This document shows positions 54,371 through 64,000 of a stretch of DNA of 64,000 nucleotides, piece after piece (positions within the stretch are counted from its first letter, which is position 1; each line of letters opens with the position of its first letter). Made by a program: the position numbers and the translations under genes. The stretch is from Thioflexithrix psekupsensis. Its GTDB lineage: Bacteria > Pseudomonadota > Gammaproteobacteria > Beggiatoales > Beggiatoaceae. Below the pieces are notes generated by a model that was given only the letters and a program-made list of their open reading frames with translations, did not search any database and was not told the origin of the DNA. The DNA lies in NCBI RefSeq assembly GCF_002149925.1, contig NZ_MSLT01000012.1, positions 992,001 through 1,056,000 of the forward strand, read 5' to 3'.

Positions 54371-55318
54371 TTATTTAAAGACCTCATCCTTGAATTCCTT
54401 TGGAATATCGGGATTTGGCTTTTTATTAATCAGCAGCGTATTGTTGAGTGTGGTGATAATAGGACGTTTTCCAGATTTATCAGCCACAACGGAAGCATAA
54501 ATCGGTGAAGCAAATCGATTGATATTAGCTGGAGGATTATTAATTCCACCCATCTCAATGTGATAACCACCAGCATGATTTTTATTTACAGAATGACTTG
54601 CATTAGAAATCTTTTTCGGCAAGTTGTCTTCTGTTGGCTTTCCTATCTCAATTTTAGTGATACAAGGGTAAGAATGTGGTGATTTTTGAAACGTAGAAAT
54701 AATAAAACTATTTTGAGAACGCTGTTTTTGATCTGCTTGTTTAAATTGCTTAGGATTAAGAACATTAAGATGTTTAAGTAACTCTTCTGTCAAATCAGCA
54801 ATAACAAACTCAGACCCATCTATCTCTTCAATCGCAATACTACCCATGCCTCGTCGGCTACGTTTTCCAAATCCACCCAATAATGCACTGACAATAAACA
54901 AAGACCTTATCTCATTAATTGTTATACATTCTGGAGAGTGGGGTTTTAAACAAAATTTGACTGTAAAAGTTCCTTCTATTGATTCTGTAGTGAACGATTT
55001 ATGTGGAACCAGCTCTTTAGGTAGTATTTTGATTCCATTTTTCTCTTCCTCAACACGAACAAAAAAACGACTCTGTAAGGAGTTATTATTTTCTCCCACG
55101 CCTCCAAAAATTTGTTTTTCCGTTTCTTTCAACTTATCAGGTGATAAATTCCCATGAATCGCTCTCCACCAAAAACGCAGCACTCCCTTAATGCTCGGTG
55201 GGCGTAACTCTGCGGTTTTGCCATCTGCACCCGCCATAAACAAAGGGGTTATTGTTTTACATTTAAACTCAACTCTCTCTATAATTTGAAGCGTGAAACA
55301 AACCTGTATTAACCACAA
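54371..55318 (-). CDS. cmr1: Cmr1 (Cas7-like), start codon unclear
   Basis: First gene of the Cmr operon. It shows the Cmr1 pattern VEFKCKTITPLFMAGADG, ELRPPSIKGVLRFWWRAIHG near 40-58 and GGFGKRSRRGMGSIAIEE near 155. Cmr1 sits at the distal end of the complex and helps define target pairing. Homologues begin a few residues before VEFKC, but no ATG, GTG or TTG is in phase there. The only standard start is a TTG at 55318, giving a 15-residue leader. ATT or ATA at 55285-55280 would fit the family length (ATA may be a mutated ATG). Confidence 0.88.
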   Translation of the reverse strand: MWLIQVCFTLQIIERVEFKCKTITPLFMAGADGKTAELRPPSIKGVLRFWWRAIHGNLSPDKLKETEKQIFGGVGENNNSLQSRFFVRVEEEKNGIKILPKELVPHKSFTTESIEGTFTVKFCLKPHSPECITINEIRSLFIVSALLGGFGKRSRRGMGSIAIEEIDGSEFVIADLTEELLKHLNVLNPKQFKQADQKQRSQNSFIISTFQKSPHSYPCITKIEIGKPTEDNLPKKISNASHSVNKNHAGGYHIEMGGINNPPANINRFASPIYASVVADKSGKRPIITTLNNTLLINKKPNPDIPKEFKDEVFK

Positions 55319-55332
55319 AATTTATCTACTCA

Positions 55333-55566
55333 TTAGTACAAAATATCACAAACGCCATCGCTTTTTTCTGTGAAACTCGCTATCATTTTTCGGGCATCCA
55401 GAAATCTTTTGACGATGCCCCCTGACGAATCTAGCACTTGTACTTGAAATTGCACTCCACTGGACGCACGCTTTTCAATGAGTCGCTTTTCAACACAACT
55501 GGCGTGGTTTTGCGTCCCCAACGCATCTCGACGCAGAATCGACACCCTAAACTCGAAGTCAGTCAT
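55333..55566 (-). CDS. Small hypothetical protein upstream of cmr1
   Basis: A 77-residue frame 14 bases before the cmr1 frame on the same strand, starting MTDFEFRVSILRRDALGTQN. I recognise no family. It is not low-complexity and could be a real first member of the Cmr transcript, but it also fills the region that must hold the fccA and cmr promoters, and its ribosome site is poor. Confidence 0.35.
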   Translation of the reverse strand: MTDFEFRVSILRRDALGTQNHASCVEKRLIEKRASSGVQFQVQVLDSSGGIVKRFLDARKMIASFTEKSDGVCDILY

Positions 55567-55595
55567 CGCTTTTTCACCAAAGGAGTCACGTGTGT

Positions 55596-56207
55596 ATGAT
55601 CAAACGTAACACACTATCAGCCTCGCTGTTCATGCTGTTAAGCATGGGTTTACATACTGCTGCTTCAGCCGAAGCTCCCGATTTAGCCACAGGAATGCTG
55701 GTCAACACCTGTGTTGCCTGCCACGGTCCTAGTGGTTCTAGCCATGGCCCCGCCATTCCCAGTATTGCGGGCATGTCTCACGATACTTTCATGAATGCCA
55801 TGACCACTTACAAAAGTGATGAGCGTAAAGAAACCATCATGAATCGCATCGCTAAAGGTTACAGCGAAGCCGATTTTGAAGTCATGGCCGCTTATTTTGC
55901 AAAACAAGAATTCGTGCGTTTTCCCCAAGAAACAGACAGTAAAAAAGCCAAAGCCGGCGCAAAATTGCACAAACAACATTGTGAAAATTGCCATGCCGAC
56001 AACGGTTTTACCGATGAGGACGGTTCAAGTATTTTAGCGGGTCAATGGTTGCCCTACTTGGAAGCCAGCTTGAGCGATTTCAGCAAAAAAGAACGCGAAA
56101 TGCCCAAGAAAATGGCCGATGCCATGAAAGCAGTCATGAAAAAAGGCGGCGAAGCCAGCTTAGAACAATTGGCTCATTTCTACGCCAGTCAAACCAAAAA
56201 ACCCTAA
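55596..56207 (+). CDS. fccA: Flavocytochrome c sulfide dehydrogenase, cytochrome subunit
   Basis: A periplasmic dihaem cytochrome c of 203 residues with a signal peptide (MIKRNTLSASLFMLLSMGLHTAASA). Haem sites are CVACH (39-43) and CENCH (129-133). It accepts electrons from the flavoprotein FccB during sulfide oxidation. ATG at 55596 is preferred to GTG at 55590 because the GGAG at 55582-55585 is then 10 bases away. fccB follows after 21 bases with its own AGGAG site. It is transcribed divergently from the CRISPR-Cas locus. Confidence 0.93.
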   Translation: MIKRNTLSASLFMLLSMGLHTAASAEAPDLATGMLVNTCVACHGPSGSSHGPAIPSIAGMSHDTFMNAMTTYKSDERKETIMNRIAKGYSEADFEVMAAYFAKQEFVRFPQETDSKKAKAGAKLHKQHCENCHADNGFTDEDGSSILAGQWLPYLEASLSDFSKKEREMPKKMADAMKAVMKKGGEASLEQLAHFYASQTKKP

Positions 56208-56228
56208 ACACGCACAGGAGAACAGTGA

Positions 56229-57527
56229 ATGTCAACGTTAAATCGCCGACAATTTTTAAAAGCGAGTGCGGGTTTAGCCGCGGTGAGTGCCGTAGGAATG
56301 CCCTATCTGAGCCATGCTGACAGCAAAGGTGGACACGTGGTCATCATCGGCGGCGGCGCAGGGGGAACTATCGTTGCCAAATACCTGCGCAAAGCCGATC
56401 CCAGCATCCAAGTGACCTTGGTGGAGAAAAATGCCGATTACTACACTTGCTTTATGAGCAACGAAGTGCTTGGCGGAGATCGCACCATTGACAGCCTCAA
56501 ATTCGGCTACGATGCGCTGGCCAAACAAGGCGTAGAAATCGTCACCGAAGAAGCCACCGCCATCGATCCCACCGCAAAAACCGTCACCACATCTGGTGGC
56601 AAAACACTAAAATATGACCGCTTAGTGGTATCGCCGGGCATTAGTTTAGTTTACGAAGGCATCGAAGGTTACAGCAAGGAAGTGGCTGAAAAAATACCCC
56701 ATGCGTGGAAAGCAGGCGCACAAACCACCCTATTACGCGGCCAATTGGAAGCCATGAAAGATGGTGGCGTGGTTATTGTGACTTCTCCTCCCAATCCTTA
56801 CCGCTGCCCACCCGGACCCTACGAACGAGTAAGTCAAATCGCCCATTATCTGAAAAAACATAAACCTAAATCAAAAGTCTTGTTACTCGACGCAAAAGAC
56901 AGTTTTCCCAAACAAGGTTTATTCATTCAAGGCTGGACTAAACTGTACGGCTACGGCACAGACAAGAGTCTGATCCAATGGCTGCCCGCCGCAGAACAAG
57001 GTAAAGTGGTGCGAGTTGATGCCAGCGACATGTCTGTTTACGCAGGCGATTTGGAAGACAAACACACTGCGGATGTTATCAATGTTATTCCACCGCAAAA
57101 AGCAGGGAAAATCGCCATTGACAGCGGTTTGACCGATGCGACGGGCTGGTGTCCTGTGGACAAACGCACGTTTGAATCGACGCTGCACAAAGATGTTTAT
57201 GTGATTGGTGATGCAGCGATTACTGAAATGCCCAAATCCGCTTATTCTGCCAATTCGCAAGCCAAAGTGTGTGTGGCGGCTATTGTGACTTCGTTGCAAG
57301 GCAAGGAAATGATTGAACCTTCTTACGTCAATACCTGTTATAGCATTGTCGGAGAAGATTATGGTATTTCTGTTGCGGCCATTTTCAAATACAAAGAAGG
57401 CGCATTGGCTTCTGTGGAAGGCGCGGGTGGGGTGACTCCATCTGATGCTTCAGCCGACCATTTGCGTCGTGAAGTTCTGTATGCGCACAGTTGGTTTAAG
57501 AACATTACTGTAGATATGTTCAGCTAA
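56229..57527 (+). CDS. fccB: Flavocytochrome c sulfide dehydrogenase, flavoprotein subunit
   Basis: The FAD subunit oxidises sulfide to sulfur in the periplasm. The 432-residue product has a twin-arginine signal (TLNRRQFLKASAGLAAVSAV) and an FAD-binding GGGAGGTIVAKYL near 41-53. C74 in YYTCFMSNE is at the position of the covalent FAD cysteine of Allochromatium FccB. Redox-active cysteines are C193 (NPYRCPPGPYE) and C370 (VNTCYSIVGEDYG). The C-terminal FCSD flavin-binding region is complete. It works with fccA and indicates a sulfur-oxidising metabolism. Confidence 0.95.
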   Translation: MSTLNRRQFLKASAGLAAVSAVGMPYLSHADSKGGHVVIIGGGAGGTIVAKYLRKADPSIQVTLVEKNADYYTCFMSNEVLGGDRTIDSLKFGYDALAKQGVEIVTEEATAIDPTAKTVTTSGGKTLKYDRLVVSPGISLVYEGIEGYSKEVAEKIPHAWKAGAQTTLLRGQLEAMKDGGVVIVTSPPNPYRCPPGPYERVSQIAHYLKKHKPKSKVLLLDAKDSFPKQGLFIQGWTKLYGYGTDKSLIQWLPAAEQGKVVRVDASDMSVYAGDLEDKHTADVINVIPPQKAGKIAIDSGLTDATGWCPVDKRTFESTLHKDVYVIGDAAITEMPKSAYSANSQAKVCVAAIVTSLQGKEMIEPSYVNTCYSIVGEDYGISVAAIFKYKEGALASVEGAGGVTPSDASADHLRREVLYAHSWFKNITVDMFS

Positions 57528-57856
57528 TCGTTTTTACTAAAAATCTACGCAAAAAGGAACGATGGCAAAATGCCGTCGTTCCGCCCCGCCAAACTCATAC
57601 CCCTCTGTCCATAAATCACAATCCATGCTCGCTGCTTATTGCAATTTGCAGTTTTTCTCAAAACCGTATCAGCCCAATAATAGTCTTCACATTCAAGTGG
57701 TCAACGCATAAATTCTGATCTTAACCGCCTCATTTCGCCAGCTTAGAAAAACAAAAACTTTCATACAATTGACATCAAAACTTGGAATAATCGACCCCTT
57801 TTACTTGCCCAAGCCAATACGGGCGATTAACTCAGCCAAACAAGTGGGGTAAATTG
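57528..57856. other. Intergenic region after fccB
   Basis: A 329-base gap. A hairpin at 57556-57583 (GGAACGATGGCA pairing with TGCCGTCGTTCC, one G-U pair) may end the fcc transcript although it has no T run. No gene is seen. The remainder presumably contains the promoter of the next gene. Confidence 0.5.
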
Positions 57857-59857
57857 ATGAAAATGAAGCGAAAACTCATCGGAGTTATTATTGGTTTTCT
57901 TATCGGAACGACAAACAGCCACGCAGACGGTGCCTGCCCTACACCGATTCTGGGAGAAAACTTAGATATTTCAATTCCATCTTTTCGTTACACTCCGCCA
58001 GAGGGTGGTCTCATGCGGGCGTGGGCGGATTTTTCGTTTTATGGTACGGCACCGGATGGACAGTTTTTATGGGTGCTAAATAAATACGGCTTAAACACGG
58101 ATAGCCTACAATTACAAAAAGTTGGCGTTTATCACAGTGGTATTTTTGGCAAAAGTGCAGCCGAAATTCCAGCATTTGACGCAGTGTCCAAACGTGTATT
58201 CATAGTCAATGCCGCAGATGGTAAAGTGGATGTACTTGATTTATCTGATCCGAGTACGCCTGTCAAGATAGGTGAATTGAGTTCAACTGAACTGCTGGCC
58301 GAATCGAAAGTCAACAGTGTTGCGGTTCAAGGGGGGATTGTTGCCATTGCCATCGAAGCCAATCCTAAAACCAACCCTGGCCGTGTTGCGTTTTACCAAG
58401 CCAGTGATTTGTCTCTTTTGAGTCATGTTGAAGTGGGTGCATTGCCGGACATGCTGATTTTTACGCCGGACGGCAAACAGGTGTTAGTTGCCAATGAAGG
58501 CGAACCCAGTGATGACTACCAAATTGATCCAGAAGGCTCAATTGGTATCATTGATGTGAGCGACATCGCCAATCCCACGGTTAAAATGGCTGATTTTTCG
58601 TCGTTCAATGGACAGGAATTTGTGTTGCGTGCCAGAGGTGTTCGTATTTTTGGGACACGTGCAAATGCAGCCAAAGACCTTGAACCAGAATACATTACAG
58701 TCTCTGCCGATAGTAAAACGGCTTGGGCGACACTACAAGAAAATAATGCGTTAGCAAAAATTGACATTGCTTCGGCGATGGTTACAGACATTTTGCCTTT
58801 GGGTTATAAAGATCATGGCAAAGCGGGCAATGAAATTGATGCGTCAGATGGAGACGGCAAGCCTGATCTCATGGGTATTGATATTCGTACTTGGCCGGGT
58901 TTGAAAGGCATGTACATGCCCGATGCGATGTCTGCTTATGCCGTAGGCGGAAAAACCTATTTAGTCACGGCTAATGAAGGCGATGCCCGCGCTTGGGGCG
59001 AGGACAATGAGGCGTATTGGGCAGGCGATGCCAGCAAGGGCTTTGTCGAAGAATGGCGCGTTAAACATCTGGTGCATAAGGATGGATTCGACCGCCGTAA
59101 AGGCGACGATCTGCCGCCGCAGTTGCGGGAATTGGCGGCGGGTGCGTTGCTTAATCCAACAGTATTTCAGTATTGCGGTGCATTACCCGGTGATCCCGGT
59201 GCTTGTCGTGCGGATGAAAATCTAGGACGGTTAAAAATCACCTGGACAATGGGTTATCGGCAAGATGCTCATGGCAATCCTGTTTTGTTTAATGCCGACG
59301 GGGTAGAGGATGCCGCGGGTGATCGTTTGATGTATGATAATCTTTACGCTTTTGGGGGTCGTTCATTTGCGATTTGGGATGAAAATGGTCGCTTAGTTTG
59401 GGATTCTGGTGCTGAAATTGAGCATTTTATTGCCAGCGATGCGTGTATGGCAGGTGTTGATCGCAATATTCCCTGTAAAACTTATTTCAATTCAAGCCAC
59501 ACAGATGGCAGCAGTTTCGACAACCGCAGTGACGACAAAGGGCCAGAACCCGAAGGCATGACACTTGGCAGCGTCGGCAATAAAACATTTGCTTTTATCG
59601 GTCTTGAACGGATGGGCGGCGTATTGGTGTATGATATTACGAATCCAACAGCCCCATTTCGCGTGGATTATTTGAACTTGCGCGAAGAGTGGGTGACTGA
59701 AGACCCGGCTACCGTACTGGCTCAAGTTGGCGATCTTGGTCCGGAAGGACTGGCGTTTGTTTCGGCTGAGGCCTCGCCCAACGGTAAGCCGCTTTTAATC
59801 GTGGGCAACGAAGTCAGCGGTACGACATCCGTTTTTCAATTGAATCTCAACGACTAA
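57857..59857 (+). CDS. Secreted choice-of-anchor I type beta-propeller protein
   Basis: A 666-residue exported protein with a signal peptide (MKMKRKLIGVIIGFLIGTTNSHA). The body matches the choice-of-anchor I / alkaline-phosphatase-associated beta-propeller group: ALPDMLIFTPDGKQVLVANE, GSIGIIDVSDI, EYITVSADSKTAWATLQENN, YLVTANEGDARAWGE, and the C-terminal PEGMTLGSVGNKTFAFIGLE and GPEGLAFVSAE. Such proteins are often found near phosphate-responsive genes or with surface anchors, but no anchor is seen here. Substrate and role are unknown. ATG at 57857 follows GTGGGG at good spacing. Confidence 0.8.
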   Translation: MKMKRKLIGVIIGFLIGTTNSHADGACPTPILGENLDISIPSFRYTPPEGGLMRAWADFSFYGTAPDGQFLWVLNKYGLNTDSLQLQKVGVYHSGIFGKSAAEIPAFDAVSKRVFIVNAADGKVDVLDLSDPSTPVKIGELSSTELLAESKVNSVAVQGGIVAIAIEANPKTNPGRVAFYQASDLSLLSHVEVGALPDMLIFTPDGKQVLVANEGEPSDDYQIDPEGSIGIIDVSDIANPTVKMADFSSFNGQEFVLRARGVRIFGTRANAAKDLEPEYITVSADSKTAWATLQENNALAKIDIASAMVTDILPLGYKDHGKAGNEIDASDGDGKPDLMGIDIRTWPGLKGMYMPDAMSAYAVGGKTYLVTANEGDARAWGEDNEAYWAGDASKGFVEEWRVKHLVHKDGFDRRKGDDLPPQLRELAAGALLNPTVFQYCGALPGDPGACRADENLGRLKITWTMGYRQDAHGNPVLFNADGVEDAAGDRLMYDNLYAFGGRSFAIWDENGRLVWDSGAEIEHFIASDACMAGVDRNIPCKTYFNSSHTDGSSFDNRSDDKGPEPEGMTLGSVGNKTFAFIGLERMGGVLVYDITNPTAPFRVDYLNLREEWVTEDPATVLAQVGDLGPEGLAFVSAEASPNGKPLLIVGNEVSGTTSVFQLNLND

Positions 59858-61904
<2,047 letters not shown>

Positions 61905-62008
61905 ATGATTTGCTGGATGTGGTTTTGCCGAGTTCCTTCCATTTTTTGATGGGGGGAACTGGTTTTTTGTGCGTTTTCAGATTCAGATCATTTGTTTTTC
62001 TGCACCAT

Positions 62009-62050
62009 AAAAATACCCGCTGAACGTTTAAAGTCCCGCGGGTATTTTTT
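62009..62050. terminator. Bidirectional terminator between guaB and pilJ
   Basis: AAAATACCCGC pairs with GCGGGTATTTT, flanked by A and T tracts. It can serve guaB from the left and the convergent pilJ from the right. Confidence 0.85.
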
Positions 62051-62077
62051 CCGAAAAAATAACCAGTCTACTTGCCT

Positions 62078-64000
62078 TTACTTGCGTCCAGCCAGCGAAT
62101 CGCCCATTTCCATAATGGCCTGTTGAACATCGTCAGGCAATTTGAAGCCAGCCACTGATTTCTTCAACTCATTGGCTAACTCGGCTAAACGTTCAATCGC
62201 GGCTGCCGTTTCGTTGGTGCCGTTCGACGTTTGGGTGGTGATTTCCTGAATAATGGTCATCGTACCTGAAATGTTAGAAGCCACTGCCGCTTGCGTGCGT
62301 GACGTTTGAGAAATATTTTCAATTTGTCCTGCTAATTGGACGGAAACTTTTTCAATTTCCGTCAACGATTCACCCGCACGCTCCGCAATTTTCGCTCCCG
62401 CGACCACACCCGCGGTACTTTGTTCCATAGAACTAACCGCTTCATTGGTGTCGCTTTGAATGGTTTTAACCAGCGCGTCGATCTGTTTGGTGGCGTTGCC
62501 TGAACGTTCGGCTAAACGTTGTACTTCATCAGCCACCACCGCAAAGCCACGTCCGGCTTCGCCTGCCATTGCCGCTTGAATGGCTGCGTTTAAGGCCAGA
62601 ATGTTGGTTTGATCGGCGATGTCATCAATTAAGCCAACGATTTCACCAATCTCTTGCGAGCTTTCGCCTAAGCGTTTAATCCGTTTTGAGGTTTCTTGAA
62701 TCTGCTCACGAATGTTATCCATACCGGCGATGGTATCTTGTACGGCTTTTGCCCCTTTGCTGGCAATTTCCACCGACTTTTTCGCCACATCGGCCGATTC
62801 AATCGCGTTAGCCGACACTTTTTTCACCGAGTTGGCCATGCCAATAATGGCTTGACCGGCTTTAGCGATTTGTTGGGCTTGACGTTCGCTGGCGTGCGTC
62901 AATTGTGCGGCCACTTGGCGCGTACTTTGTGCGGCACTGGTGACTTGGAACGCGGTTTTGTTAATACTGATGACCAATTCTCGCAAGGCTTCAATCGCGT
63001 AATTGATCGCGTCAGCAATCGCCCCCGTAAAGTCTTCTGTCACCGTCGCTGTCACCGTTAAATCACCATCGGCTAAATCGGCAATTTCACTGAGTAAACG
63101 CAAAATGGCTTCTTGATTGCGTTGATTGGTGCGTTGGCTTTCTTCCAAACGTTCGCGGGTTTCTGCGGCGCGTGCCTGATTGATGCGAATAATCAAATAA
63201 CCCAGCAATACTAACAGCACCAACACCACCACCGCTAAGACATTGCCTAAGAATGGTGAAACAAAACGAGAATTGGCAATGCGAATGTAAGTGTTTTGTA
63301 AATTCTCAATGCTGTTTAATAACTCTGGTGTCACATCGTTAATGGCCTGCGATGCGTCTTTGGCTTGGAATAACTGCTCAGATTTATCCAGAAAATCGTC
63401 TGCACGAGAAATACGCTCATCAAACAAACTGGCTAATTCTTGAATGGCCTGTTGTGCTGCCGGATGGGTGACAGGAGTCACTAATTGTCCACCATCCAGT
63501 AATGAAGCCAAAGTGTCGCTAAATTCGCTGATGTCATCACCCAGTTGTCGCTCTGCATCCAAAGCCTCTGCGTCGCCGCGGAACGAAACTCGAATACTAT
63601 TAGAAATTCGCTCCAGCAACATCAGTTGACGAGTCATCAGGTACATCTGCATGGGAGTCGCTCCGCCAGCAATCATAATTTGCAGTACGGATTCAGTTTT
63701 AGTGACCATAGGCGCGGTCAATTGAATTAACTCTTCCAATTGCAAATACAGACGGGTTACATCTTCCTGCGTGGCCAGCAATTGATTAATACTGGTGTTG
63801 GCGGTTTGCCAATGATCGGTCAAGGCCGATAACGCCAAACTGGCTTCTTCAGGAGTTCCTGGCATCTTTGTTGCTGGATTGCCTGAAGTCACTTTTTCTA
63901 AAATACCTTGGTATTCTTGTGTTTTAGTGGCGATTTCCTTGAAGGCAACCGCATCCCCACGCGCTGCTGCTGAGGCGTGTTGGTTAAACTGTTGCGACAG
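62078..64000 (-). CDS. pilJ: PilJ-type methyl-accepting chemoreceptor (N-terminus outside window)
   Basis: A chemoreceptor of the type IV pilus (Pil-Chp) pathway. The frame is open to the window edge, so the N-terminal membrane segment is missing. The visible part has a PilJ periplasmic helical domain, a membrane segment ([20 protein letters not shown]) and a HAMP-like region ([19 protein letters not shown]). The signalling hairpin tip follows ([38 protein letters not shown]). The end [12 protein letters not shown] fits PilJ. The GTG at 63892 is internal, not the start. It suggests surface motility, in line with gliding or twitching. Confidence 0.93.
   Translation of the reverse strand: MSQQFNQHASAAARGDAVAFKEIATKTQEYQGILEKVTSGNPATKMPGTPEEASLALSALTDHWQTANTSINQLLATQEDVTRLYLQLEELIQLTAPMVTKTESVLQIMIAGGATPMQMYLMTRQLMLLERISNSIRVSFRGDAEALDAERQLGDDISEFSDTLASLLDGGQLVTPVTHPAAQQAIQELASLFDERISRADDFLDKSEQLFQAKDASQAINDVTPELLNSIENLQNTYIRIANSRFVSPFLGNVLAVVVLVLLVLLGYLIIRINQARAAETRERLEESQRTNQRNQEAILRLLSEIADLADGDLTVTATVTEDFTGAIADAINYAIEALRELVISINKTAFQVTSAAQSTRQVAAQLTHASERQAQQIAKAGQAIIGMANSVKKVSANAIESADVAKKSVEIASKGAKAVQDTIAGMDNIREQIQETSKRIKRLGESSQEIGEIVGLIDDIADQTNILALNAAIQAAMAGEAGRGFAVVADEVQRLAERSGNATKQIDALVKTIQSDTNEAVSSMEQSTAGVVAGAKIAERAGESLTEIEKVSVQLAGQIENISQTSRTQAAVASNISGTMTIIQEITTQTSNGTNETAAAIERLAELANELKKSVAGFKLPDDVQQAIMEMGDSLAGRK

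Overview
The window is a stretch of gammaproteobacterial chromosome. Gene order is typical of that class: tig-clpP-clpX-lon-hupB, rpmB-rpmG, rpsU-yqeY-dnaG-rpoD, and ffs-dnaX. A flavocytochrome c sulfide dehydrogenase pair (fccA-fccB), type IV pilus/MSHA-like genes (pilJ, mshI), AT-rich intergenic DNA and several families of small inverted-repeat elements suggest a sulfur-oxidising organism of the Beggiatoa/Thiotrichales kind. That placement is an inference from gene content, not a phylogeny.

Layout. 1-2223: end of purA, dsbB, a 2[4Fe-4S] ferredoxin, tRNA-Lys and tRNA-Leu. 2304-9147: tig, clpP, clpX, lon, hupB. 9237-9963: tRNA-Val, tRNA-Asp, rpmB, rpmG. 10039-15583: glgC, a proline-rich membrane-anchored protein, a MoeB/ThiF-type E1 enzyme, an unknown protein and guaA. 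15584-21880 is an accessory region. It holds a secreted tandem-repeat protein broken by one in-frame TAG, two inverted copies of a small inverted-repeat element around it, an IS630-family insertion sequence with TA target duplication, and a GC-richer yfiR-TonB receptor pair. That pair is bracketed by two 164-bp direct repeats, and the second repeat is the uninterrupted version of the site into which the IS inserted. 21881-27543 (minus strand): purC, a MOSC protein, an O-acetylhomoserine sulfhydrylase, galU, a FlgO-like lipoprotein and pdxA. 27721-29011 is a wreck of two genes, an M24 peptidase-like N-terminus joined to a frameshifted radical SAM gene. 29068-33231 (minus strand): DUF1737 protein, PD-(D/E)XK-like protein, ampD, a GspJ pseudopilin, MshI, and a NYN-RNase/cold-shock fusion. 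33508-35377: a metallophosphoesterase overlapping a GT4 glycosyltransferase. 35832-45920: the macromolecular-synthesis operon (with an extra AAA ATPase between dnaG and rpoD), tRNA-Ser, 4.5S RNA, dnaX, lutB, lutC.

46195-55318 (minus strand) is a type III-B CRISPR-Cas effector locus: cmr1, cas10/cmr2, cmr3, a CARF-domain effector, cmr4, cmr5, cmr6, then a CARF-HEPN Csx1-type ribonuclease. Genes overlap or lie a few bases apart, so the CARF gene is part of the operon. Cas10 keeps the GGDD cyclase motif but has no HD nuclease domain, so the design points to cyclic-oligoadenylate signalling to two ancillary effectors. The embedded effector may end in a RelE-like toxin domain. No CRISPR array, cas6 or cas1/cas2 is visible here. 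cmr6 has a TAA followed by a long open frame in phase, and cas10 carries a 60-bp internal tandem duplication.

55596-64000: fccA-fccB, a secreted choice-of-anchor I type protein, a gene-poor stretch with repeats and remnants, guaB, and a type IV pilus chemoreceptor (pilJ) running off the right edge.
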